Source of the DNA: Thiomicrorhabdus immobilis
GTDB lineage: Bacteria > Pseudomonadota > Gammaproteobacteria > Thiomicrospirales > Thiomicrospiraceae
Assembly (NCBI RefSeq): GCF_021654855.1
Contig: NZ_AP024202.1
Span: 248,001 to 312,000, forward strand
Direction: 5' to 3'
Length of the DNA: 64,000 nt
The translations under genes and the position numbers were made by a program. This document shows, piece after piece, positions 55,849 to 64,000 of the stretch. The notes beneath the pieces are model-generated. The model had not been told where the DNA came from and searched no databases. It was given only the letters and a program-made list of their open reading frames with translations. Each line of letters opens with the position of its first letter. Positions within the stretch are counted from its first letter, which is position 1.

Positions 55849-57195
55849 TTATTGGTCTGAGTAATCAGTATCAACCTCAACGTAGTTAACGTTAACTTTT
55901 AGGGTGTCTAATAACGTCCCCATGCCATTTAGAATTCGGTATTCGGCAATCATGTATTCACTTTCACTGGTTACCAGCGTTCTCAAGGCGCTGTTGTACT
56001 CATCTTCCGTGTTCAGCAGGTCAAGAAGTGAGCGTCTACCAAGACTGAACTGTTTACGGTAACCTACTAGAGTTTCGTAGGTTAATTTAATGTGTTGTTT
56101 AATGTAGACAAGCTGCTCTCCTACAAATTTACGAGCATCCCATGCGTAACGTAGGTTTTCAATCGTTTGACGACGTGCATTGTTACGAATCTCAGCGGCT
56201 TGTTGAACTGCGGCTGCGGTGCGGTCACGATTCGCTGAATCTTTACCACCATTGTAGAGGTTGTATCTCATGCGAAGCATCGCCTGAAGATCCTCATCCG
56301 TGCCTTTTATGCCATTGATATCCTCATCCCAACGTTTTTCAATCTCGATGTCAAGGCGTGGGAAATAAGGGCTTTTGGCACTGCGATGTTGAGCTTGTGC
56401 TTCAGCGATATCGGCATTGGCAGAACGTAAAGTAGGGTGGTTAAGTAACGCTATGTCGGTCGCTTCAGCTAAAGTGTCAGGAAATTGAAATTGCAATGCT
56501 GGCTTGATAAGGTCGTTATCGGGCATTCTTCCCAGAATACGTTGGAATTTACTTAAAGCGTCGTTGTAGTTATTGCGAGAGGCCATCTCATTTGAGCTGG
56601 CTAAGGCAAGACGAGCTTTGGCTTGATCCACTTCCACCTGGTTGCCTATACCGGCTTCACTGCGTTGCATGATTTGGTCTAGGATTCGTTCATGGGTCTT
56701 TTTGTTTTCAGATTCCAAACGAAGCAATTCTTGTTCTTTCAAGAGGTTGACATAGGCTTCTGTCATGTCTAGAGCAATTTGGCTGGCTTTGGATTCGGCA
56801 CTGAAAGCCGCTGCGTCCATGCTTGCTTGATGGCGTTGAATTTCATTCTCTGTCTTAAAACCCTCGAATAGGTTTTCAGTTACTCGAATCGAGGATTCCT
56901 TACGGGTTAAACTGGTATTTCTGTTGTTTAAAGACTCTTTTTTGGTTTCTTCCAGTCCAACACCCGCTGCGACATCAATGGTTGGTAACCAGCTGCCTTG
57001 TGCGCCATCAAGTTCCGCTTTGGCACCTTGATGGATTTTTAGTTGTTCTCTGAATTCGGGATTGTGAATGATGGCATCTTCAATGGTTGGTACCAGTTCC
57101 ATTGCATAGCCAGGGGTAGCTAAACTTGCTTGTAATAGGGCAAGGCCAAATACGTTTCTGAACCATTTTGAATTTAGTTGAAGGTGTTTCATCAT
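55849..57195 (-). CDS. TolC-family outer membrane protein of the type I secretion system
   Basis: A 448-residue outer membrane channel protein. A signal peptide (about 1-31, ending PGYAMEL) precedes two TolC repeats, with the segments EIQRHQASMDAAAFSAESKAS and NRDRTAAAVQQAAEIRNNAR and the C-terminal LGRRSLLDLLNTEDEYNSA typical of the LapE/AggA type. It forms the outer channel for the ABC transporter and HlyD protein encoded upstream on the same strand; a LuxR-type regulator gene lies between. Confidence 0.93.
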   Translation of the reverse strand: MMKHLQLNSKWFRNVFGLALLQASLATPGYAMELVPTIEDAIIHNPEFREQLKIHQGAKAELDGAQGSWLPTIDVAAGVGLEETKKESLNNRNTSLTRKESSIRVTENLFEGFKTENEIQRHQASMDAAAFSAESKASQIALDMTEAYVNLLKEQELLRLESENKKTHERILDQIMQRSEAGIGNQVEVDQAKARLALASSNEMASRNNYNDALSKFQRILGRMPDNDLIKPALQFQFPDTLAEATDIALLNHPTLRSANADIAEAQAQHRSAKSPYFPRLDIEIEKRWDEDINGIKGTDEDLQAMLRMRYNLYNGGKDSANRDRTAAAVQQAAEIRNNARRQTIENLRYAWDARKFVGEQLVYIKQHIKLTYETLVGYRKQFSLGRRSLLDLLNTEDEYNSALRTLVTSESEYMIAEYRILNGMGTLLDTLKVNVNYVEVDTDYSDQ

Positions 57196-57247
57196 AATTC
57201 CTGATAATTTAATATTAGAACTTTCTAATTTATTGATTTTATAGCTA

Positions 57248-57844
57248 TTATTGCCAGTTCTTGATTTTTAATACTAACGCAAGACGGTCAGAGACATCAA
57301 GCTTTTCAAATACATTATGTAAGTGGGCTTTTACTGTCCGTTCGGTAATTTCAAGTTGTTTGGCAATCTCTTTATTGGTCTTGCTTTGTAAAACCAACTC
57401 CGCGGCTTCCTGTTCTCGGTCTGTCAAAGAAGCTTTCCAGTCATTGTTTGGTTGGTTGCTCTTCATCAACGATTGGATCATGGCCTGCATGACATTTTGG
57501 CCTAACCAAATACTTCCTGCTTTGACTGTCTCTATAGCCTGCTCAATGCGCTCTACAGATGAGAAAGTGTTAATGTAGCCTTTTATCCCGTTTTCGAATA
57601 ATTGCAGGCCTTCTTGATTATTCGGTTCGTTTGCAAAGGCGATTACATCGTATTTTTTAGCAATTTCGACAATTTCGGATACGGTTGAACTAGGTGAAAT
57701 CTGTATCAGAATCATGTGTGATTCAGTATCGAAACGTGTAGCTAAATCAGTTAAATCATACAATACTTTTGCATCTGTCCCACAGGCGTTTAACCAGTTT
57801 TTCAATGCGTTTGGGTCTTGTACAAAAATCAGTGGTCGTTTCAT
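57248..57844 (-). CDS. LuxR-type regulator with a receiver-like domain lacking the phospho-acceptor
   Basis: A 198-residue regulator. The C-terminal helix-turn-helix is LTDREQEAAELVLQSKTNKEIAKQL followed by ITERTVKAHLHNVFEKL, a standard LuxR/FixJ domain. The N-terminal half follows the receiver fold but the acceptor position reads LIQIS and the first acidic pair is missing (FVQDPN), so it is probably not phosphorylated in the usual way. Its position between tolC and hlyD suggests control of the secretion system and its adhesin. A 116-bp AT-rich gap upstream probably holds a promoter. Confidence 0.9.
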   Translation of the reverse strand: MKRPLIFVQDPNALKNWLNACGTDAKVLYDLTDLATRFDTESHMILIQISPSSTVSEIVEIAKKYDVIAFANEPNNQEGLQLFENGIKGYINTFSSVERIEQAIETVKAGSIWLGQNVMQAMIQSLMKSNQPNNDWKASLTDREQEAAELVLQSKTNKEIAKQLEITERTVKAHLHNVFEKLDVSDRLALVLKIKNWQ

Positions 57845-57960
57845 TCGTATGTAAAACCTTTTTGGTTTTAATTCAATAGCTTGTAATTAAACCGAATTTT
57901 TGCGTATTTTATTACAAAAAAATCAGGTCCGTTTGTTTATTTTATTATAAGCAGGTCGCG

Positions 57961-59349
57961 TTATGATTCTCTTAGCGCGGTGTCTTTGGCCTTAATAATC
58001 GGTTTAAGTAAGTAGTCGAGAACAGTATGTTTACCGACAATGATATCAACCGTACTGGTCATCCCAGGAAGAAGGTATAAGGGGTTTTCTTTCGTCCCAA
58101 GATGGTTTTTATCGGTTTTAATGCGCGCTATATAAAAACTGTTGCCTTCTTCATCAGTAATGGTATCGGCCGATATACGCTCCACTGAACCATCCAGGCC
58201 TCCGTAGATGGCAAAATCATAAGCGGTAAATTTCACTTTAGCCTTAAGGCCAGGGTAGATAAAGCCGATGTCTGCAGGTAGGATTTTGGTTTCCAATACC
58301 AAGGAGTCGTCATCTGGGACGATTTCCACAATATCGCTTCCTGGTTGAACTACACCACCAATGGTGTTGACAAACATCTGTTTGATTGTCCCGTTCACGG
58401 GTGACTTGATATCCGTCCTGTCGACCCTGTCTTGCAGCGCTTCTTTGGATTTAATCAACTGTTCCTTTTCTGCCAAGGCCTGGTTCATTTGTTCATGAGC
58501 GTCGTTGGCAAAAGTCTCCTTTGCATCATCACGTTTGGAACGTGCTTCGGATATCGCCGATTTAAGCCTCGGTATGGAAAATTCAACCCCTTTTAGTTTT
58601 GAAAGCGCTTCATTCTCCTCACGTTCCAATTTAAGCAAATCAACTTGCGAAGCGATACCCTGCTTCACCAATGGCTTCATAAAACTAACTTCTTTTTTTA
58701 AGAGGTTTAATGAACGGGTTAATTGTTTTTGTTGGCTGTAGGCATCCTGCAAATCCAGTTTTTTCTGCTCTATTTGCTCTACCAAGATATTGTCGGAGGT
58801 GAGTAACTGTTTTTGGCGTGCTTCATAAAGATGAAATTCACGATCATACAAGTCTTGGATTTTAGGGTCGGAAATTTTTTCTTTGCTTACGATAAAAGGT
58901 TTATCAAAAGCCTCAGCCGCAAGACGCTGGGCTTTGGCGGTCAGTTCGGCTTCTCGCAGTTCACTCTCGCCATAAGAACTGGCAAATTGAGTGTTATCCA
59001 GTTTGATTAAAATCTGTCCCTTTTTGACCTTATCACCAGAATGAATGAATAACTCCTCAACGATTCCTCCTTCGAGGTTCTGTATAATCTGGATTTGCGA
59101 AGAGGGTACAACTTTACCTTCGCCGCGGACAATTTTATCCAGTTCGGCATAATTCGCCCAAACGATTAACCAGACAACAACCAAAAGAATCACCCAAACA
59201 ACCATTTGGGATCTAACCGTCGGTTTTTCCAGTGCCGCTTGACTTAAACTCGACATATAGGCGATGTCTTGCTCGGCAATACGTTCTTTACGAGATGGCT
59301 GTGCCATTTTACTCTCTTCAGGTAGGTTGTCTTTGTTGGCGTCTGTCAT
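57961..59349 (-). CDS. HlyD-family periplasmic adaptor of the type I secretion system
   Basis: A 462-residue membrane fusion protein with one N-terminal membrane helix (about residues 50-68, MVVWVILLVVVWLIVWANYA), a long coiled-coil hairpin (about 130-310) flanked by lipoyl halves (IQNLEGGIVEELFIHSGDKVKKGQ and VDRTDIKSPVNGTIKQM), and a C-terminal HlyD domain. It bridges the ABC transporter and the TolC protein. The ATG follows the ABC transporter stop by two bases. Confidence 0.94.
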   Translation of the reverse strand: MTDANKDNLPEESKMAQPSRKERIAEQDIAYMSSLSQAALEKPTVRSQMVVWVILLVVVWLIVWANYAELDKIVRGEGKVVPSSQIQIIQNLEGGIVEELFIHSGDKVKKGQILIKLDNTQFASSYGESELREAELTAKAQRLAAEAFDKPFIVSKEKISDPKIQDLYDREFHLYEARQKQLLTSDNILVEQIEQKKLDLQDAYSQQKQLTRSLNLLKKEVSFMKPLVKQGIASQVDLLKLEREENEALSKLKGVEFSIPRLKSAISEARSKRDDAKETFANDAHEQMNQALAEKEQLIKSKEALQDRVDRTDIKSPVNGTIKQMFVNTIGGVVQPGSDIVEIVPDDDSLVLETKILPADIGFIYPGLKAKVKFTAYDFAIYGGLDGSVERISADTITDEEGNSFYIARIKTDKNHLGTKENPLYLLPGMTSTVDIIVGKHTVLDYLLKPIIKAKDTALRES

Positions 59350-59351
59350 GA

Positions 59352-61544
59352 TTAGTTATTCTTATTAATTTTGCCTGTTTTTAGAGCTTCCAATACCGTT
59401 TGTTTAGCCCCATCGGCTATCAATTTACCGTTTTCTAGCACCATGAGCCTTTCAGTGAGTTGTAATAAGCTCATTTTGTGGGTTACTACTAAGGTTGTAC
59501 TGTTTAAAGTCCCTTGTTGTAAACGATTGATCATCAGTTGTTCGGTTTTCGCATCCATCGCATTAGTAGGTTCATCAAACAGATAGATAGGTGCATCCAG
59601 TAGTAAAGCCCTAGCCACTCCAATACTCTGTCTCTGGCCTCCTGACAAGGAGGTGCCGCCTTCATTCACTTTCAAGCTGTAGCCAGAAGGGTGCTGTTTG
59701 ATAAAATCATCGACTCCTGCCAATTTTGCGGCACGTATAATCGCAGAGTCTTCAACATAAGGGGCTCTATATGAGATGTTATCTCTAACATCTCCACTGA
59801 ATAAGGTGACATCCTGTGGAACATAGTTAATGTTGCGGCGGACTTCGGCCGGATCCAGTTGGGTGATGTCAATCCCGTCAATTAAGATGGAGCCTTCATT
59901 GGCTTTGTAGAAGCCTAAGATAAGTTTTTCGATAGTGGATTTTCCTGAGCCGATTCGGCCGATTATGCCGACTTTCTCGCCTGGTTCAATCACAAAACTC
60001 ACGCGGCTAAGCGCCGGTTTTGTCTCGCCAGGGTAGGTGAAACTAACGTTATTGAACTCAATGCGTCCTTCAAAAACAGGATGTTGAATAAAACGTTTAT
60101 GTAAAGGTCGTTCAACTTCTTTAACCATTAATTCATTGAGTGATGCCAAAGAGGTTTTGGTTTGTTGATAGCTGGTGATTAAGTTAGCAAACTGCCCCAT
60201 TGGTCCAATCGCTCTTTGACTCAGCATGACGGTGGCGATAAGACCACCCATGGTTAAATCACCTTCCTGAATGATGTATACCCCGGCAAGCACGATAATA
60301 ACCGTACTTATTTGTTGCATAAAGCCCGTCACACGACCAAGCGAACTTTGTAGCATTTTGGACTTTAAGCTGGCTTTGGCGATTTCTCCAATGGCTTGTT
60401 CCCAACGCCATTGAGCGCGTGCTTCAACCCCAAGGGATTTAATGGTATCCATCGCGCTCAAGGTTTCAATCAAAACGGCATTCTTTTGGCTATTGGCTTC
60501 ATAGGTGGCCTCAATAGCTCTTTTAACCGGGTTTCTAAGCATGAAACTGTAGAATAGTATGAACAAGATAATCGCGATAGGTATCAATACAATACTGCCG
60601 GCGATATAGAATATGACCAATAAAAAGATAACGGTAAAAGGTAAGTCGACCAAGGTCGCAATCGTTCCCGAGGTAAAGAAATTGCGAATACTGTCAAACT
60701 CTTTAAGTTGATTGGCCAATACCCCAATTGAGCCGCCTCTATTGTCCATGGTCAGGCCGAGTGTCTGTTCAAACAGTTTGCCTGACATGATGACATCACT
60801 CTTTTTCCCAGCCATTTCCAAGAAATAGGAACGCAAATATTTCAGCACAATATCAAACATGTAAACCACGCTAACCCCGATTGCGAGTACCCATAACGAT
60901 TCAATTGCGTTGTTAGGGACAATGCGGTCGTAGACGTTCATCACAAAAAGAGGGTTGGCGAGTACGAAAATGTTAATAACAATTGACGCGATTAGAACAT
61001 CACGGTAGATCGATTTCGAAGACCATAAGGTTCCCCAGAACCAATGACCTTCTTGAAAGCCCATAAGGTTTTCGGTTTTCTGTTCATTGAAACTTCTAGA
61101 GGTCAAATAGATTGCATACCCTAAATAGTCTTGATTGAGTTGTTCCAAACTAACGTTTTTTGAACCTTGTGGTGCTTCTGGCAGGACAATCTTTGCGGTT
61201 TGATTATCCAAGTCGAGCTCTTCCAGTATGCAGGCCTGGTTGTTGGATAGCGTTAAGATGCAAGGTAACACCAGATTGGATATGTCTTCTAACTTACGCT
61301 CTTTAAACGTGGCTTCGATGTTGGCTCTTTGGGCGGCACGTTTGAAAATTTCTGGAGTGATGTTGGCAGGGTCTATCGGTAAGCCTGCAATAAGAGACTC
61401 TTTTGAATAAGGCTGGCGGTTCAATTTGGTGTAAATAACCAGGCAGTCAAGTAAAGGACTATTGAGTTCTGAATGAGGTTTTCCCATCTTAGGGTCGGTA
61501 CCTTTTAGAATTTGGGTTTCATTGTCTAAGCTCTGGTTGGCCAT
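59352..61544 (-). CDS. LapB-like type I secretion ABC transporter
   Basis: A 730-residue inner-membrane ATPase. The N-terminal C39-like domain (about 25-160) has DCLVIYTKLNRQ in place of a protease motif, so it is a docking domain without protease activity, as in LapB and HlyB. Five or six helices (about 175-460) follow, then the ATPase: Walker A GRIGSGKSTIEKLILG, signature SLSGGQRQSIGVARALL, Walker B IYLFDEPTNAMD and the switch His VVTHKMS. The likely substrate is a large RTX adhesin, not encoded in the window. Confidence 0.94.
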   Translation of the reverse strand: MANQSLDNETQILKGTDPKMGKPHSELNSPLLDCLVIYTKLNRQPYSKESLIAGLPIDPANITPEIFKRAAQRANIEATFKERKLEDISNLVLPCILTLSNNQACILEELDLDNQTAKIVLPEAPQGSKNVSLEQLNQDYLGYAIYLTSRSFNEQKTENLMGFQEGHWFWGTLWSSKSIYRDVLIASIVINIFVLANPLFVMNVYDRIVPNNAIESLWVLAIGVSVVYMFDIVLKYLRSYFLEMAGKKSDVIMSGKLFEQTLGLTMDNRGGSIGVLANQLKEFDSIRNFFTSGTIATLVDLPFTVIFLLVIFYIAGSIVLIPIAIILFILFYSFMLRNPVKRAIEATYEANSQKNAVLIETLSAMDTIKSLGVEARAQWRWEQAIGEIAKASLKSKMLQSSLGRVTGFMQQISTVIIVLAGVYIIQEGDLTMGGLIATVMLSQRAIGPMGQFANLITSYQQTKTSLASLNELMVKEVERPLHKRFIQHPVFEGRIEFNNVSFTYPGETKPALSRVSFVIEPGEKVGIIGRIGSGKSTIEKLILGFYKANEGSILIDGIDITQLDPAEVRRNINYVPQDVTLFSGDVRDNISYRAPYVEDSAIIRAAKLAGVDDFIKQHPSGYSLKVNEGGTSLSGGQRQSIGVARALLLDAPIYLFDEPTNAMDAKTEQLMINRLQQGTLNSTTLVVTHKMSLLQLTERLMVLENGKLIADGAKQTVLEALKTGKINKNN

Positions 61545-61645
61545 ATTGTTTAAGCAGTCCTGGGTCTCTTTTAAGGCGAGTAGTAATTTTTATCTAGGCA
61601 TTAGGCAATCTTAGCATAGTCGAAAGAAACTCAAATTGTAAATTT

Positions 61646-61742
61646 AATGAATTGCCATAAAATTCTTCGATAATTAAGATCTTAGCTGCTTATATTAGTA
61701 AATGACCATAAGCTGTTATGAAGTCTTTTTTGGCAATTCATT
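61646..61742. repeat. 12-bp inverted repeat upstream of the secretion operon
   Basis: AATGAATTGCCA (61646-61657) and TGGCAATTCATT (61731-61742) are exact inverted copies 73 bp apart, with a shorter inverted pair (GCTTAT / ATAAGC) between them. They lie about 100-200 bp before the ABC transporter start on the minus strand and could be operator half-sites or the ends of a small element. Confidence 0.55.
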
Positions 61743-61825
61743 TCATTTTGATTCGATGCCATGTTGCTCGATGCTGGGAAGCTGCATGAATGTCTGCCAG
61801 TCTCTTTAAAATAGCCGCTGTATTA

Positions 61826-63766
61826 TTAATTTAACGCGGCTGGCGCACCAAATAAATAACCTTGAGAGTATCTGACCCCCAGTTCATTAAAGGCTTTTAA
61901 CTGAGTTTCATTCTCAACCGTCATGGCAATGACGTCAATGTCCAAGCCATCTGCCAGTTCACATAAGCTTGAAACATAGTTGCGGGTTTGTTCGTCATTT
62001 TCAATCGCTTTGGTGAATGCCGCATCAAGCTTGATGTAGTCCGGGCGAAGATCTTGTAGATAACGCATATTCCCCAGTCTTGTCCCGAAGTGGTCGATAC
62101 CAATGTTTATCCCCAGCTTTCTCAGATTATGGATAAGCGGCCAAGCTTTAGGTTTCTGTTCGATTACCAGGCGTTCCGGCAGTTCAAATGCGATACGTGA
62201 TGTTAATTTGGCGTTATCGGCTAATGTCTGTATCAAGGTTTTATGGAATTGTTCATTGTCCAATATCGCCTTGGATAGGTTGATGGAAAGCAGAGCGGTG
62301 TCGGGGTGAGTTTTTAGGTGCTGAATGGCTAGATTGATAACCAGTAAATCGATTTCTGCAGTTTTATGAAACTGTTCGACAGTGGGCATAAAGTACGCCG
62401 CAGAACGAATGGTGCCATCGGTATCTTTAAGTCGAATAAACAGCTCTTGGTCATGAACTTTGAGTTCGGTGTCGTAGGCACTTTGGTGAAACAGTAAGAA
62501 ACGTTTGTCTTTAATCGCTTGAGTCAGTGATTGCTCCCAACTGCTGTCTAGATTGGATTGATCCAGGTTGGTATTGTAGTAAAAGAACGTGTTTGAACCC
62601 TGTTTTTCGGCTTGTTCAATGGCAAAGTCTAAGTTACCCATGATTGGGCCTCGACTTTGGCCAGGTTGATAACTGGTATAGGCTAATGAGATGGATGTGC
62701 TCGCATCATCCGCTTGGATTGTTTTTAAGATATTCGGCATGGACTGACAAATTGTTTTGGCCGATTCTTCTATTTGATGAGCCACCAGTCCAGGAAGAAC
62801 CGCAACAAGTTCCGTTCCGTTTAGGCGAGCAAAGATGCTGTTTTCATGATGCAGACGGGTTTTCATCTCATCGGCAAGTGATTTCATCAGTTTATCGCCG
62901 GCCAGGTAACCAAATTGATCGTTGAGTTCCTTGAGTTGATTGACTCGTATCAGGCAAATCACACCTGCAGGAACATCGTCATTTGGGTCAAGCAGGCTGT
63001 CTATAATCATTTCAAAATGGCGGCGATTACTCAGCTGGGTAACGCTATCCTGATAGGCCATCCTTTGTAGTTTTTCTGCGGTATTGGCATCTCTTTCGAA
63101 TACCGATTTTAGTTTGGTGACCATACCGTTCATGGCAGATACGACTTGTCTAAACTCGATGGTCGATGGCAAGTGCTGTTGAATCAGATACTCTTTTTTA
63201 ACGATCGCTTCTGCCTGTTTCTCCATATCTTTTAATGGTTTCAACATGATTTGCAGGGTGTAGATTGCAATCAGGATGGCGATTAGCGCCGCTAAACTGA
63301 ACCAGGCTAATAGGTTGGTCGCCGCTTTCCATAATTCAATGTAGGCGTAACCCGCATGGCTGGCTACGTTAATTGTACCAACTGGAATCCAGCCTGCTTG
63401 AACCAGTGCTTGTGCTTCGGGTGTGTGGAACTCTATGGCGTTGATGAACCAATCCGGTACGTCATCCATTGATTTTGCATTTTCACGTTGATATAGAATG
63501 TTGTTTTCCATATCGATTAAGTTGATATGTGAATAATAACCACGGTCAAAAACTGCGTTGATCATGGTTTCCATGCTGGAGATGTCTTCTGGGTTTTCTA
63601 TGCTGCTCAACGAAAGTCCCAGTGAAGTTGCGGTATCCTGAGCGTGTGACTGCAACTGCTCTTGTAAGAATTGTTTTGTGTTATTCAGGTTTAAGGTAAA
63701 AGTACCCAAGAGTAAGACAATTACCATTGAGGTGATGAAAAGAATCATTTGTTTATTTAAACTCAT
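61826..63766 (-). CDS. lapD: LapD-like cyclic di-GMP receptor
   Basis: A 646-residue inner-membrane signalling protein. A periplasmic LapD/MoxY-type sensor (about 30-150, with HAGYAYIELWKAATN before the second membrane helix), HAMP, GGDEF and EAL domains follow in order. GGDEF is degenerate (ARLNGTELVAVLPG). The EAL domain lacks a catalytic set: QELFIRL for EALxR, DHFGTR for DDFGTG, and IAMTVENE for AEGVE. It therefore binds rather than degrades cyclic di-GMP, as LapD does when it sequesters the protease LapG to keep adhesin on the surface. Confidence 0.9.
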   Translation of the reverse strand: MSLNKQMILFITSMVIVLLLGTFTLNLNNTKQFLQEQLQSHAQDTATSLGLSLSSIENPEDISSMETMINAVFDRGYYSHINLIDMENNILYQRENAKSMDDVPDWFINAIEFHTPEAQALVQAGWIPVGTINVASHAGYAYIELWKAATNLLAWFSLAALIAILIAIYTLQIMLKPLKDMEKQAEAIVKKEYLIQQHLPSTIEFRQVVSAMNGMVTKLKSVFERDANTAEKLQRMAYQDSVTQLSNRRHFEMIIDSLLDPNDDVPAGVICLIRVNQLKELNDQFGYLAGDKLMKSLADEMKTRLHHENSIFARLNGTELVAVLPGLVAHQIEESAKTICQSMPNILKTIQADDASTSISLAYTSYQPGQSRGPIMGNLDFAIEQAEKQGSNTFFYYNTNLDQSNLDSSWEQSLTQAIKDKRFLLFHQSAYDTELKVHDQELFIRLKDTDGTIRSAAYFMPTVEQFHKTAEIDLLVINLAIQHLKTHPDTALLSINLSKAILDNEQFHKTLIQTLADNAKLTSRIAFELPERLVIEQKPKAWPLIHNLRKLGINIGIDHFGTRLGNMRYLQDLRPDYIKLDAAFTKAIENDEQTRNYVSSLCELADGLDIDVIAMTVENETQLKAFNELGVRYSQGYLFGAPAALN

Positions 63767-63891
63767 ACCTAAGTCCTTTGTAACACAGGGTGTTTTTCCC
63801 TGTATTTTAGCCTAATTTATTTTGTGTCTTCAGTGTTTACTCGATAAAGCGTTCAGTTCGCTAAACCTTCATTAAATCGTTTGTTGTCGTG

Positions 63892-64000
63892 TTATTGATT
63901 GTTCAATCTCTTGAGAAGGTTGTTCCAATTCTTCAGTTTGGATGTACCACCCGATACCGATTTACCTTTACCACGTTCACGAGCCAGCCAAAGGCCATCA
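63892..64000 (-). CDS. C-terminal tail of a probable GGDEF protein (partial)
   Basis: The last 36 codons of a gene that continues past the window. DGLWLARERGKGKSV lines up with the last helix of GGDEF domains (pattern ALYxAKxxGRNRVV), followed by a short tail, KLKNWNNLLKRLNNQ. A diguanylate cyclase is the most likely call, though with no active site in view it is tentative. It stands 125 bp upstream of lapD on the same strand. Confidence 0.55.
   Translation of the reverse strand, partial: DGLWLARERGKGKSVSGGTSKLKNWNNLLKRLNNQ

Noticed and set aside
1-64000. tRNA genes, CRISPR arrays, insertion sequences, prophage
   Set aside because: I looked for cloverleaf-like stretches, regularly spaced repeats, transposase motifs and phage genes and saw none that I could support.

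Overview
The window looks like chromosomal DNA of a free-living, sulfur-oxidising type gammaproteobacterium with moderate GC. Gene content (high-affinity cbb3 oxidase with its full maturation set, TSUP and YeeE/YedE type sulfur transporters, UbiK, a def-fmt-rsmB-NtrYX-TrkAH block and a LapD-controlled type I secretion system) suggests the Thiomicrospira / Hydrogenovibrio / Thiomicrorhabdus group. That placement is inference; there is no rRNA or other taxonomic marker here. I saw no tRNA, rRNA, CRISPR array, prophage or insertion sequence.

Layout. 1-6984 (+): end of ccoO, ccoQ, ccoP, a free-standing 46-codon membrane ORF behind a perfect FNR-type box and between two hairpin terminators, then ccoG, ccoH, ccoI, ccoS. 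7152-17738 (-): two unrecognised membrane-associated proteins, an Hpt protein, a receiver-PAS-GGDEF-EAL regulator, dtd, prolyl iminopeptidase, a hybrid histidine kinase paired with a lipoprotein solute-binding protein, and typA. 18011-20716: a split YeeE/YedE pair, a DUF808 protein, a CPXCG protein and a YjfB-type protein. 20717-21236: non-coding, with a nested-hairpin repeat. 21237-34355: metH, trmA, a TSUP permease, a MOSC protein, a DUF3616 protein, ttcA, an LpxL/HtrB-type acyltransferase, two DMT permeases, a CHAD protein and a methyltransferase. 34366-44410 (-): def, fmt, rsmB, a DUF4390 protein, ntrY-like, ntrX-like, trkA and trkH, packed as an operon or two. 44459-55760: dprA, a receiver/ATPase regulator, topA, argS, a SPOR protein, a diguanylate cyclase, ubiK, yifB (comM) and a DsbD_2-type permease. 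55849-64000 (-): TolC, LuxR-type regulator, HlyD, LapB-like ABC transporter, LapD-like receptor and the tail of a probable GGDEF protein.

Themes. Cyclic di-GMP signalling recurs (GGDEF-EAL regulator, a GGEEF cyclase, a degenerate LapD-like receptor, a probable fourth GGDEF tail) and fits control of a LapA-type adhesin exported by the type I system; the adhesin and LapG are not in the window. Phosphorelay parts (hybrid kinase, free Hpt, multi-domain response regulator) lie on one strand within about 7 kb and may form one pathway.

The most striking signal is not a gene. The 12-bp palindrome ACCAGGCCTGGT occurs 12 times exactly, against roughly 0.004 expected for a random 12-mer in 64 kb. Three copies are intergenic and nine are inside unrelated genes, seven of them read in the same frame as (D/N/H)QAW. 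This behaves like a highly iterated DNA-level motif and is the best candidate for an undescribed system here.
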